NCBI GenBank assembly: GCA_947167635.1
Contig: CAMVIT010000001.1
Coordinates: forward strand, 1 to 64,000
Direction: 5' to 3'
DNA length: 64,000 bases
DNA from: F23-D06 sp947167635
GTDB taxonomy: Bacteria; Bacteroidota; Bacteroidia; Bacteroidales; WCHB1-69
Program-made: the position numbers and the translations under genes
Notes under the pieces: generated by a model
What the model was told of the DNA's origin: nothing
The model's database searches: none
Seen by the model: only the letters and a program-made list of their open reading frames with translations
Shown: in pieces, positions 26,641 through 34,042 of the stretch
How positions within the stretch are numbered: the stretch's first letter is position 1
Layout: each line of letters opens with the position of its first letter

Positions 26641-27033
26641 ATGAGACACTTTATCGTAACATTGGTCCTGATAATCAGTTGTGTACACTGTATGGCGCAA
26701 AACTCTGTGCATTACAGCGTGGAGCCTGCCATTGCCAACATCCAGGATGATTATGTGCGCACATGGAGGCGTCTGGGCGAGATGAACGGCTATCGCATTC
26801 AAATCGCGGCGGTTACGGGCACCAATTCGAAAAGTACGGCTGAAAGCGAGCGTTATCTTTTTCAAAGCCGATACCCGGATATTCCCGCCTACATCTCTTA
26901 TATGGAGCCCTATTTCAGAATCAGGGTGGGCAATTTCGCCTCCCGGCTCGATGCCTACTTCGCCCTGCAGGAGATCATCTCCCTGTATCCGAATGCCTAT
27001 ATTATTCCGGATAAGATTACATATTCAAATTAG
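26641..27033 (+). CDS. Small secreted SPOR-like protein
   Basis: 130 residues: a signal peptide (MRHFIVTLVLIISCVHCMAQ) and a single domain of about 80 residues with the SPOR-like pattern YRIQIAAVTG..., a central YFRIRVGNFASRLDAYFALQ and a closing YIIPDKI. SPOR domains bind denuded glycan strands at division sites; similarity is visible in the IQI, RVGxF and final IxxDxI elements but is not strong. It is divergent from mreB and has its own promoter. The start is the ATG after the TAnnTTTG box, not one of the earlier in-frame codons inside mreB. Confidence 0.75.
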   Translation: MRHFIVTLVLIISCVHCMAQNSVHYSVEPAIANIQDDYVRTWRRLGEMNGYRIQIAAVTGTNSKSTAESERYLFQSRYPDIPAYISYMEPYFRIRVGNFASRLDAYFALQEIISLYPNAYIIPDKITYSN

Positions 27034-27072
27034 TGATTAGTGAAGAGTGATCAGTGAACAGTGATCAGGGAT
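27033..27072. repeat. AGTGATCACT-type repeat patch
   Basis: Directly after the stop of the SPOR-like gene come overlapping near-copies of the unit AGTGATCAGTGAACAGTGATCA. Its reverse complement closely matches 129-162 of the window, so the same degenerate palindromic unit occurs at two places 27 kb apart. Confidence 0.65.
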
Positions 27073-27130
27073 TATTTCCAACAGCCATCAGCTATTCGCT
27101 TTAACTATAAATTCTTAACTCTATTTGAGC

Positions 27131-27146
27131 AGCCCCGTTAGGGGCT
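27131..27146. repeat. CCC-GTTA-GGG hairpin (inverted member of the CCCTAACGGG family)
   Basis: AGCCCC-GTTA-GGGGCT: six perfect pairs with loop GTTA, the reverse complement of the TAAC loop seen at 77-94 and 30148-30165, so this copy points the other way. It is followed by CGGTAG, a partial match to the CTGTAG end of the flanking 11-mer of the other copies. Confidence 0.65.
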
Positions 27147-27181
27147 AGAGTTCGGTAGAAATGGGACGGTGCGCGGGAAAA

Positions 27182-27504
27182 TCGCGGCGCGGGAGAGGGT
27201 TGAGACGAGGGTGTTCGTTGCTCGCCGCGAAGCGGGTTTGGGGTTCGACGAGCTTGCGTGAGGGATTGAAGCGGGAATGATTTTGGCGGGAATGCGTTCC
27301 CTGCGAGACGGAGGTTCCGTTTGACGCTTCGTGTCTCGCGGAATGATGGTGGGTTCTATGCCAAAATCATTAGAGCGGAAAGCCCGACGGCGCGACGGCA
27401 TTTGATTGCGTGCGCAATTACGGATGCATTTCCGTGCCGCCGCGCCGGCACGCCCAAATAAAAAAAAGAAGCAAAAGCCCTGATTTGTACCATCAAGTGT
27501 ATAA
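27182..27504. repeat. 323-bp structured dispersed repeat, copy A
   Basis: This stretch aligns over its whole length with 48228-48550, also 323 bp, with scattered substitutions and balanced small indels. Conserved internal pairs are a 12-bp inverted repeat AATGATTTTGGC / GCCAAAATCATT, an inner GAGAC / GTCTC pair and a G+C-rich pair around CGGCGCG near the right end. The right terminus (GTACCATCAAGTGTATAA) differs from copy B at three of 18 bases and no matching left terminus is found, so this copy seems left-truncated. A small minus-strand reading frame (27138-27401) is not conserved in frame between copies, so the element looks noncoding. Together with 27033-27072, 27131-27146 and 27561-27635 it fills the gap before folD. 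Confidence 0.85.
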
Positions 27505-27552
27505 GGAACTATCTTTTTCCAAAAAAAGCAACCATCGTGTCGGATAATTCAT

Positions 27553-27560
27553 TATTTTTG
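27553..27560 (+). promoter_or_regulatory. Possible folD promoter -7 box
   Basis: TATTTTTGC, 96 bases before folD. It is the only exact TAnnTTTG in the gap on this strand; a leader of about 90 bases containing the palindrome at 27561-27635 would result. Confidence 0.45.
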
Positions 27561-27635
27561 CTTCGCGAAAATGGGCTGCACTCGGCATAATTCAAGCAAG
27601 CTTGACTCTGCTCTCGTTTGCACCATTTTTGCGGT
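27561..27635. repeat. Palindrome-bearing leader element before folD
   Basis: The stretch contains GGGCTGCACTCGGCATAAT, the perfect inverted repeat TCAAGC-AA-GCTTGA (27592-27605) and CTGCTCTCGTTTGCAC. The pattern of a TGCACTCGGC block, a TCAAGC palindrome and a CTCGxTTGCA block resembles a repeat often found just upstream of genes in Prevotella and Bacteroides; that is memory, not a search result. Only one copy is in this window. Confidence 0.4.
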
Positions 27636-27656
27636 CGTGAAACTAAACTAACAGAT

Positions 27657-28514
27657 ATGAAAATCATAGACGGAAAGGCTTGTGCACAACAGATCAAAGA
27701 AGAAATCACCCGAGAGGTGGGATCCATCAAGGCGCGAGGCTTGCGTGTCCCGCGGTTGGACATCATACTGGTGGGAGATCGCCCCGACAGTCTCTCATAC
27801 GTTCGCAGCAAGGCCAATACTTGCCGCTCGCTCGGCATGGATTGCCAGACGTACTTGTTGCCGGTTGACACGCCTGAAGCAGACCTATACGGCCTTGTGG
27901 ATCGGCTCAACCACGACAGTGACGTTGATGCGATTCTGATACAGTTGCCCTTGCCGGATCACTACGACAGTGCGCGCATCCTTGATTCCATCGACTATCG
28001 CAAGGATGCCGACGGTCTTCATTTGATGAATGTAGGGTTGCTTCACCTTGGCGAGCCTTATGTGATGCCGTGTACCCCCAAGGGTATCCTCACGCTGCTT
28101 TCCACCAACGGCATTGAGGTGGCCGGCCGTCATGCCGTTGTCGTTGGACGCAGCCAGCTGGTGGGCGAGCCCACCGCGCAGTTGCTCATCCGCAAAAACG
28201 CCACCGTCACCCTTTGCCACTCCCATACCCGCAATTTGCCGGAGCTCACCCGTCTCGGCGACATTGTCATCACTGCCGCCGGCCATCCGGGTTTATTGCA
28301 GCCGGAAGACCTCAAAGAGGGTGCTGTGCTCATTGATGTGGCCATCAACCGCACGGAAGAGGGCCTTGTGGGGGATGTTTACAGTCCCGCCACACGCGAT
28401 GCCTTGGAAAAACGCCTCAGCGCGGCCACGCCCGTGCCCGGCGGTGTCGGCCCCATGACCATCGCCATGCTCATGAACAATGTGCTGGATATGTACAAAC
28501 ACAAAAACGGGTAA
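27657..28514 (+). CDS. folD: Bifunctional methylenetetrahydrofolate dehydrogenase / methenyltetrahydrofolate cyclohydrolase
   Basis: The enzyme interconverts 5,10-methylene-, 5,10-methenyl- and 10-formyl-tetrahydrofolate with NADP. The protein (285 residues) begins MKIIDGKACAQQIKEEI and carries the substrate motif SLSYVRSKANTCRSLGMD (with the catalytic Lys), VDAILIQLPLPDHYD, the Rossmann-type VVVGRSQLVGEPTAQLL and the C-terminal PVPGGVGPMTIAMLMNN. The ATG at 27657 is chosen because it gives the standard FolD opening; an upstream in-frame ATG at 27618 adds unrelated residues. It converges on the M64 peptidase gene, 9 bp away. Confidence 0.95.
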   Translation: MKIIDGKACAQQIKEEITREVGSIKARGLRVPRLDIILVGDRPDSLSYVRSKANTCRSLGMDCQTYLLPVDTPEADLYGLVDRLNHDSDVDAILIQLPLPDHYDSARILDSIDYRKDADGLHLMNVGLLHLGEPYVMPCTPKGILTLLSTNGIEVAGRHAVVVGRSQLVGEPTAQLLIRKNATVTLCHSHTRNLPELTRLGDIVITAAGHPGLLQPEDLKEGAVLIDVAINRTEEGLVGDVYSPATRDALEKRLSAATPVPGGVGPMTIAMLMNNVLDMYKHKNG

Positions 28515-28523
28515 ACCGCGCGA

Positions 28524-29810
28524 TTATTTCGAGTAATATTCAATCACCTCCACCAGCACTTTGTGGCAGACGGGGCAGAAGTCGTCGTACCGGATCTGGT
28601 GCATGGTGCAGTGCAGTGCGGGGCGATACACGCCCTTGGCCACATAGCCGCCGCCCTCATAGACACCCAACCGATTGAAATCGGGGTCGTTCTCCTGCAC
28701 TTCGGGGGTGGGCACGGGGGTGTCGTCGGACAGCATGGATTTCCACTTGGCGTCGAAGTTCACCAGGGTGGTCACATTCGGCTCCACGGGTTCCACTCCT
28801 TCGGGGTAGAAGTCCTGCACGGAGACATCGGAAGTGTAGTATTCGTCGGCTAATCCGCCAATGAGATGGCCCATTTCGTGTACGATGACATAGTCGGGGT
28901 AGTCGCCGTGGTTATAGACGGTGCAGTAGAAGTTATAGATGCCGCCGCCGCCATATTTCTCGCTGTTGCAGATGATGACAATGGCGTCGTAGGGCGCGTC
29001 GTCGGCCACGTCCTGCATGTGCCAGACCCCGAGGCACATCAGGTAGCGGTCGAGGTCGAGCGCGTTGTAGGCGCAGTTCAGCAGCGTGTTCACATGGAAG
29101 TTGTTCTGCGGCTGTGAGATGCCCGACTGCTCGGAGTAGCCTTCGATGGCGCGGATGTTCACCTTGTCGGCCATGTCTTTGTATGGCGAGCAGTTCATCA
29201 CGTATGAGGCGAAGCGCTTCATGTCGTGTTTCAGCACTTTCTTGTCTTTTTTGGAATAGCCGTCGGGAATGAAGAGGATGTCAATGGCCTTGTCGGGCGT
29301 GTTGCCCTTGTGGAGCGTCATCACCTTGTAGTCTTTTTTCATCGGCTGGGTGGGGGTGGTGCGCGGGTTGTAGTAGCCGTCGTATAGCACTTCCGAGTTG
29401 CGTTTGCGGTCGTAGGAGGTGAACTTCAGCCGCACAGTGTTCTTGGGATAGGGAATGTTGACGCTCTCCTCCATTCTCGCCACCTCGGTCTTGGCGCGCT
29501 CGGTGGTCTTGTATTCCGTGAAGAGACAGGAGTAGCTGCGGCTGTAGATCAGCTTGTTGGTGAGGGAGTCGAAAACCTCGACGGCAATGTCGCCGTAGAA
29601 GTTGGGTTCGATGAGGAAGGAGCGGGTGCCGCTCCAGACGCCGCCGGCGGTATAGTGGTGGATTTCCATCGATTCAGACTGATGGTCACCGATATGGAGG
29701 TAATTCACCCGCAAGGTGCGGTCAATGAAGTAGTCATCGAAATGTTGGGCGAAAGCGGGAATGGTCAGAATCATGGCCAACAGGGTCAGAATCAGGAGGT
29801 TCTTTCTCAT
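28524..29810 (-). CDS. Secreted M64-family (IgA peptidase-like) metallopeptidase
   Basis: The 428-residue protein has a signal peptide (cleavage near AFAQ), an N-terminal beta domain of about 130 residues ending before YYNPRTTPTQP, and a metallopeptidase domain with IDILFIPDGYS, the zinc motif HEMGHLIGGLADEYY (two His and Glu, plus a downstream acidic ligand) and the C-terminal CTMHQIRYDDFCPVCHKVL with clustered cysteines. Family M64 includes an IgA1/IgA2 peptidase of Thomasclavelia (Clostridium) ramosa; Bacteroidota carry many homologues whose substrates are unknown. No T9SS sorting domain is visible at the end. Confidence 0.88.
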   Translation of the reverse strand: MRKNLLILTLLAMILTIPAFAQHFDDYFIDRTLRVNYLHIGDHQSESMEIHHYTAGGVWSGTRSFLIEPNFYGDIAVEVFDSLTNKLIYSRSYSCLFTEYKTTERAKTEVARMEESVNIPYPKNTVRLKFTSYDRKRNSEVLYDGYYNPRTTPTQPMKKDYKVMTLHKGNTPDKAIDILFIPDGYSKKDKKVLKHDMKRFASYVMNCSPYKDMADKVNIRAIEGYSEQSGISQPQNNFHVNTLLNCAYNALDLDRYLMCLGVWHMQDVADDAPYDAIVIICNSEKYGGGGIYNFYCTVYNHGDYPDYVIVHEMGHLIGGLADEYYTSDVSVQDFYPEGVEPVEPNVTTLVNFDAKWKSMLSDDTPVPTPEVQENDPDFNRLGVYEGGGYVAKGVYRPALHCTMHQIRYDDFCPVCHKVLVEVIEYYSK

Positions 29811-29855
29811 TGTATCTTTTTTTTCTTATGGATGGTTTTCTATTGTTTTTTTTAC

Positions 29856-29863
29856 TACTTTTG
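29856..29863 (+). promoter_or_regulatory. tRNA-Thr promoter -7 box
   Basis: TACTTTTGC, 14 bases before the mature tRNA 5' end. Confidence 0.65.
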
Positions 29864-29877
29864 CGGCCTCAAAAAAA

Positions 29878-29950
<73 letters not shown>

Positions 29951-29953
29951 CTC

Positions 29954-29981
29954 AAGGCGGTCAAATCAACCGCCTTTTTTT
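29954..29981 (+). terminator. Rho-independent terminator of the tRNA-Thr gene
   Basis: Perfect 8-bp stem AAGGCGGT / ACCGCCTT with loop CAAATCA followed by a T run, starting four bases after the tRNA. Confidence 0.9.
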
Positions 29982-30090
29982 GTCGGTCGTGGATTTATAA
30001 TCAGCGGCAAAGGTACAATTTTTTAGCTGAAATACCATCCTATAAAATTAAATTTGTTATCGTATCATTTTTGTGATTTGTGCAAATTGT

Positions 30091-30165
30091 GCAACCCCTA
30101 ACGGGATTGTGGGGGGAGCGGGGATATTACCCTCATCTACAGATATGGAAGCCCTAACGGGCTTC
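30091..30165. repeat. Pair of CCC-TAAC-GGG hairpins downstream of the adenosine-kinase gene
   Basis: Copy one (core at 30096-30105) is CCC-TAAC-GGG with an imperfect outer stem; copy two at 30148-30165 is GAAGCCC-TAAC-GGGCTTC, seven perfect pairs, preceded by CTACAGATATG at 30137-30147, the same 11-mer that precedes the hairpin at 77-94. Nothing else was seen in the 29982-30200 gap. Confidence 0.75.
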
Positions 30166-30200
30166 TGCGGAACGGGCACCGAGGAAAAATCGATCCTCCT

Positions 30201-31172
30201 CTATGAAAGAAATGTCTTTTCCACCTCTTCCCACACTTCGTCAGGCAGTTTGGCACCGATATATTCTATCAGTCTTCCAGACAAAAACGACGCCAACTTG
30301 CCGGCCTGGGCGGGTGTGTAGCCATTCATCAGACCGTAGAGAATGCCGGAGGCGTAAATGTCGCCCGCGCCGGTGCTGTCCACCGCCTTGGCCGGGATGA
30401 CGCCCACCTTGGTGATTTCGCCATCCTTTTTGATGAAAGAACCCTCCTTGCCCACCTTGACGATGGAAATCGGGCAGTATTCGGAAAGGATGTTGAGTGC
30501 ATCAATGCCCTCCTTGCCGGTGAAGGCCTTGGCCTCCTCCTCGTTGGCGAAGATGATATCGACGTAGTCGGTCAGCAGCATCTTCACAAAGTCGTAGTTG
30601 GCTTCAATGATGTTGTAGCTGGCCATATCCATAGAAATCTGGAGTCCTTTTTCTTTGGCAATCTGACAGATGCGGAGGATGAGGTCATGGTTGAAGATGA
30701 GGTAGCCCTCCACATGCACGCAGTCGTAGCCATCGAACACGGCGGGGTCGATCTCGTCGGGTGTCATGGTGGCGGCGGCGCCAAGATAGGTGGCAAAGGT
30801 GCGCTCGGCATCGTCAGTGATGAAGGTGGTGGCGATGCCCGTGTCGATGTCGGAGTCGATGAGGTGCGGGGTAACTCCGAAGCGGCGCATGTCCTCGCGG
30901 AAGAAGTCGCCCATCTTGTCGTGGCCCACCTTGCCGATGTATCCGGTAGGCGCGCCCAAACGGGCAAGACCGTGGATGGTGTTGGAGGTGGAGCCGCCAG
31001 TGGCACACACCTGCGGCATCTGCTCAATGTTCTTGTGCAGCTCGCGCTTTCGCTCTGCGTCAATCATCACCATGCCGCCCTTGTCCAAACCCAAATCAGC
31101 CAGAACTTTGTCCTCGTCGATGTTGACTAACACGTCAACCAATGCATTGCCAATGCCTAATATCTTTTTCAT
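30201..31172 (-). CDS. PfkB-family sugar/nucleoside kinase, probably adenosine kinase
   Basis: 323 residues with the ribokinase fold: the glycine pair of the substrate domain (CATGGSTSNTIHGLARLG), YIGKVGHDKMGDFF, the NEEEAKAFTG motif and the anion-hole/catalytic motif DSTGAGDIYASG. The close set of features (GNALVDVLV start, TGIATTFITDDAERTF, LGAAATM) is that of the bacterial adenosine-kinase-like group, which phosphorylates adenosine to AMP; other nucleosides or sugars are possible. It lies three bases after a small membrane protein gene in the holA-valS transcript. Confidence 0.85.
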   Translation of the reverse strand: MKKILGIGNALVDVLVNIDEDKVLADLGLDKGGMVMIDAERKRELHKNIEQMPQVCATGGSTSNTIHGLARLGAPTGYIGKVGHDKMGDFFREDMRRFGVTPHLIDSDIDTGIATTFITDDAERTFATYLGAAATMTPDEIDPAVFDGYDCVHVEGYLIFNHDLILRICQIAKEKGLQISMDMASYNIIEANYDFVKMLLTDYVDIIFANEEEAKAFTGKEGIDALNILSEYCPISIVKVGKEGSFIKKDGEITKVGVIPAKAVDSTGAGDIYASGILYGLMNGYTPAQAGKLASFLSGRLIEYIGAKLPDEVWEEVEKTFLS

Positions 31173-31175
31173 ATA

Positions 31176-31367
31176 CTATTTGTTATCTTGAGAATCTTGT
31201 TGTTTTCGCTTTTTTTCCAAGATGGCGTAACTGATCCAGTATCCGAGTGTCACGGCCAGTGTCACGCCCATCATGATGGGAAATCGTTCCTTGAGGTCCG
31301 TCGCCAGAAAGGTGAACGGGATCAAGAAGGCGGCCAAGATGATGAAAAATCGCAGGACGGCTTTCAT
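31176..31367 (-). CDS. Small two-helix membrane protein, unknown function
   Basis: 63 residues: two membrane helices (AVLRFFIILAAFLIPFTFL and IMMGVTLAVTLGYWISYAIL) joined by TDLKERFP and ended by a basic tail (EKKRKQQDSQDNK). It sits three bases from both its neighbours (valS upstream, the kinase downstream), so it is almost certainly translated from the same message. No family was recognised. Confidence 0.75.
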   Translation of the reverse strand: MKAVLRFFIILAAFLIPFTFLATDLKERFPIMMGVTLAVTLGYWISYAILEKKRKQQDSQDNK

Positions 31368-31370
31368 GTT

Positions 31371-34007
31371 TTATTGCAGTTTTGAAAGTTGTTCTTTGAG
31401 AATGCGGATTTTCTCTTCCGCATCGGACTGTTTTTTGCGCTCGATATCCACCACCTTCTGCGGGGCGTTGTTCACGAAACTCTCGTTGGAGAGTTTTTTC
31501 AGGACGCTCTGGAGGAACTTCTCGGCATATTCGAGGTCGGCTTTCAGCTTCTTGATCTCCTCTTCGGCATCCACAAGGCCTTCGAGGGGTACGGCGTACT
31601 TGACGTTCTTCTCGATGAAGGAGGTGCCCTCCGTCGGGGCGTCGGCTGCCATATAGGTGACGCTCTCCACGTTGGCGAGCTTCATGATGACGGCGTCGAG
31701 TTGGCTGGTGGAAACGGAACTGTCAGCGTGGACGTGCAGTTTGAGTGCGTTCTTGGGGGCGATATTCTTTTCGGAGCGGATGTGCCGAACCTGTTCCACA
31801 ACGCTGCGCGTGCGGGCGAAGTCGTCGAGCAGCTTCTGGTTCATCTTGCCCTCGTGGCGCGGCATGGGCGTGAGCATCAGCGATTCTTCCTCGCCGCGCT
31901 CGCGGATGGCGTGCCACAGCTCTTCGGTGATGAACGGCACGAATGGATGCAGAATGCCCATCAGGATTTCATACAAATCGATGATTTGGTTGTAAGTTTT
32001 GCCATCGATGGGCTGGTGGAGCGGAGGTTTGACGATTTCAAGGAAGCAAGAGCAGAAGTCGTCCCACACCAACTTGTAAACCGACATCAGGGCTTCGGAG
32101 AGGCGGTAGCGCTTGAAATCCTCCTCCATGCCGGCGAGCACCTCCTGGATGCGTTCATGCATCCATTCGATGGCGACCGCGCTATGGGCGGGCTGCTGGC
32201 CCTGCTCGTCCACCTGCCATCCTTTGACGAGGCGGAAGGCGTTCCACATCTTGTTGCTGAAGTTGCGTCCTTGCTCGCAAAGGGCTTCGTCGAAGAGGAG
32301 GTCGTTGCCAGCCGGGGAGCTGAGCAACATGCCGAAACGCACTCCGTCGGCGCCATATTTTTCCATGAGCATGATGGGGTCAGGGGAGTTACCGAGCGAC
32401 TTGGACATCTTGCGGTGGAGCTTGTCGCGCACGGTGCCCGTGAAATAGACGTCCTTGAACGGAATGGCGCCGCGCCACTCCAGTCCGGCCATAATCATGC
32501 GGGCGACCCAGAAGAAGATGATGTCGGGTGCCGTGATCAGGGCGGAAGTGGGATAATAGTAGTTGATGTCGGGGTTGTCGGGTTTGCGGATGCCGTCGAA
32601 CACAGAGAGCGGCCACAGCCAAGAGGAGAACCAGGTGTCCATCACATCCTCGTCCTGCTTGAGGTCCTCTTTTGTGAGGTTGAGGTCGGGGAACTTGGCG
32701 TGGGCGAGCTGCAGGGCCTCGTCGAGGTCGTGTGCCACGACAAATTCGTGGTTGGGCAGGTAATATGCCGGGATGCGGTGGCCCCACCAGAGTTGGCGGC
32801 TGATGCACCAGTCCTTGACATTCTCCATCCAGTGGGCGTAGGTGTTTTTGAACTTGTCGGGGTAGAACTTGATGTCGCCGTTCATGACCGCGTCGAGTGC
32901 GGGCTTGGCCAGTTCGCCCATCTTGCAGAACCATTGCATGGAGAGCTTCGGTTCGATAACCTCGTTGGTGCGCTCGGAATAGCCGACTTTGTTGACGTAA
33001 TCTTCGATTTTGACAAGGTTGCCGGACTCTTCGAGCATAGGGATGATGGCCTTGCGTGCGGCGAAACGGTCCATGCCGACAAGGAACAGGGCGCTCTCGT
33101 TGAGAGTACCGTTGTCGTTGAAGATATTGATAGTCTCCAGATGATGCTTGATGCCGAGGTTGTAGTCGTTGATGTCGTGCGCGGGAGTGATTTTGAGGGC
33201 GCCGGTGCCGAATTCTCGTTCCACATACTCGTCGTAGATGAGGGGGATGGAGCGGTTGACAAGGGGCACGATGGCGCGTTTGCCCTTGTACTTGGCGTAG
33301 CGCTCGTCGTCGGGGTGCATACAGATGGCCGTGTCGCCGAGGATGGTCTCAGGGCGCGTGGTGGCGATGGTGATAAACTCGCCCGGCTCGCCCTCGATGG
33401 CGTAACGCACATAATAGAGCTTGGAATGCAGTTCCTTGTAGATCACCTCCTCGTCGGAGACGGCGGTGAGGGCCTTGGGGTCCCAGTTGACCATGCGCAC
33501 GCCGCGATAGATCTTGCCTTTGCGGTAGAGGTCGATGAAAATGTCGATGACCGCTTCGGAGAGGTCGGGGTCCATGGTGAACTTGGTGCGTTCCCAGTCG
33601 CAGGAGGCGCCGAGTTTGCGCAGTTGCTGGAGGATGATGCCGCCGTGTTTCTCTTTCCACTGCCAGGCATATTCGAGGAATTGCTCGCGGGTCAGGGATT
33701 TCTTGTCGATGCCCTGTTCTTTCAGGAAGTTGACCACCTTGGCCTCGGTGGCGATGGAGGCATGGTCGGTGCCGGGCACCCAGACGGCGTTGAAGCCGAG
33801 TTTGCGGGCGCGGCGCACGAGCACGTCCTGGATGGTGTTGTTGAGCATGTGGCCCATGTGGAGCACGCCTGTCACGTTGGGGGGCGGGATCACGATAGAG
33901 TAGGCGGGACGCTCGTCCGGCTCGGAATGAAACATTCGATGGTCGGTCCAATATTTGTACCATTTGTCTTCCACGACGGTGGGATCGTACTTGGTTGCTA
34001 ATTCCAT
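31371..34007 (-). CDS. valS: Valyl-tRNA synthetase
   Basis: A class I synthetase of 878 residues that charges tRNA-Val. The HIGH motif is present as PPPNVTGVLHMGHMLNN, KMSKS as KMSKSLGNSPDP, and the editing domain (TTRPETILGDTAICMHPDD, which clears Thr-tRNA-Val) lies between them. The anticodon-binding domain and a C-terminal coiled-coil arm (EEEIKKLKADLEYAEKFLQS) complete the usual order. The ATG at 34007 gives the standard MELATKYDPTVVEDKWY opening. It follows holA by 35 bp and precedes a small membrane protein. Confidence 0.97.
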   Translation of the reverse strand: MELATKYDPTVVEDKWYKYWTDHRMFHSEPDERPAYSIVIPPPNVTGVLHMGHMLNNTIQDVLVRRARKLGFNAVWVPGTDHASIATEAKVVNFLKEQGIDKKSLTREQFLEYAWQWKEKHGGIILQQLRKLGASCDWERTKFTMDPDLSEAVIDIFIDLYRKGKIYRGVRMVNWDPKALTAVSDEEVIYKELHSKLYYVRYAIEGEPGEFITIATTRPETILGDTAICMHPDDERYAKYKGKRAIVPLVNRSIPLIYDEYVEREFGTGALKITPAHDINDYNLGIKHHLETINIFNDNGTLNESALFLVGMDRFAARKAIIPMLEESGNLVKIEDYVNKVGYSERTNEVIEPKLSMQWFCKMGELAKPALDAVMNGDIKFYPDKFKNTYAHWMENVKDWCISRQLWWGHRIPAYYLPNHEFVVAHDLDEALQLAHAKFPDLNLTKEDLKQDEDVMDTWFSSWLWPLSVFDGIRKPDNPDINYYYPTSALITAPDIIFFWVARMIMAGLEWRGAIPFKDVYFTGTVRDKLHRKMSKSLGNSPDPIMLMEKYGADGVRFGMLLSSPAGNDLLFDEALCEQGRNFSNKMWNAFRLVKGWQVDEQGQQPAHSAVAIEWMHERIQEVLAGMEEDFKRYRLSEALMSVYKLVWDDFCSCFLEIVKPPLHQPIDGKTYNQIIDLYEILMGILHPFVPFITEELWHAIRERGEEESLMLTPMPRHEGKMNQKLLDDFARTRSVVEQVRHIRSEKNIAPKNALKLHVHADSSVSTSQLDAVIMKLANVESVTYMAADAPTEGTSFIEKNVKYAVPLEGLVDAEEEIKKLKADLEYAEKFLQSVLKKLSNESFVNNAPQKVVDIERKKQSDAEEKIRILKEQLSKLQ

Positions 34008-34042
34008 GGGTAGTTGTGATTATAGGTTTTGATATTCGATGT

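Noticed and set aside
27033..27072. Possible CRISPR-like array
   Set aside because: The units are short, overlapping and irregular, with no spacers of even length and no cas genes.
27138..27401. 87-residue minus-strand frame in repeat copy A, similar at its start to an 83-residue frame in copy B (48197-48448)
   Set aside because: The two agree only for about the first 33 residues, after which a one-base indel puts them in different frames. A coding element would keep its frame, so the repeat is treated as noncoding.
31389..34001. 870-codon open frame on the plus strand, antisense to valS
   Set aside because: It is the mirror image of a strongly biased G+C third-position gene; valS has all synthetase motifs, while the antisense translation has no recognisable domain.
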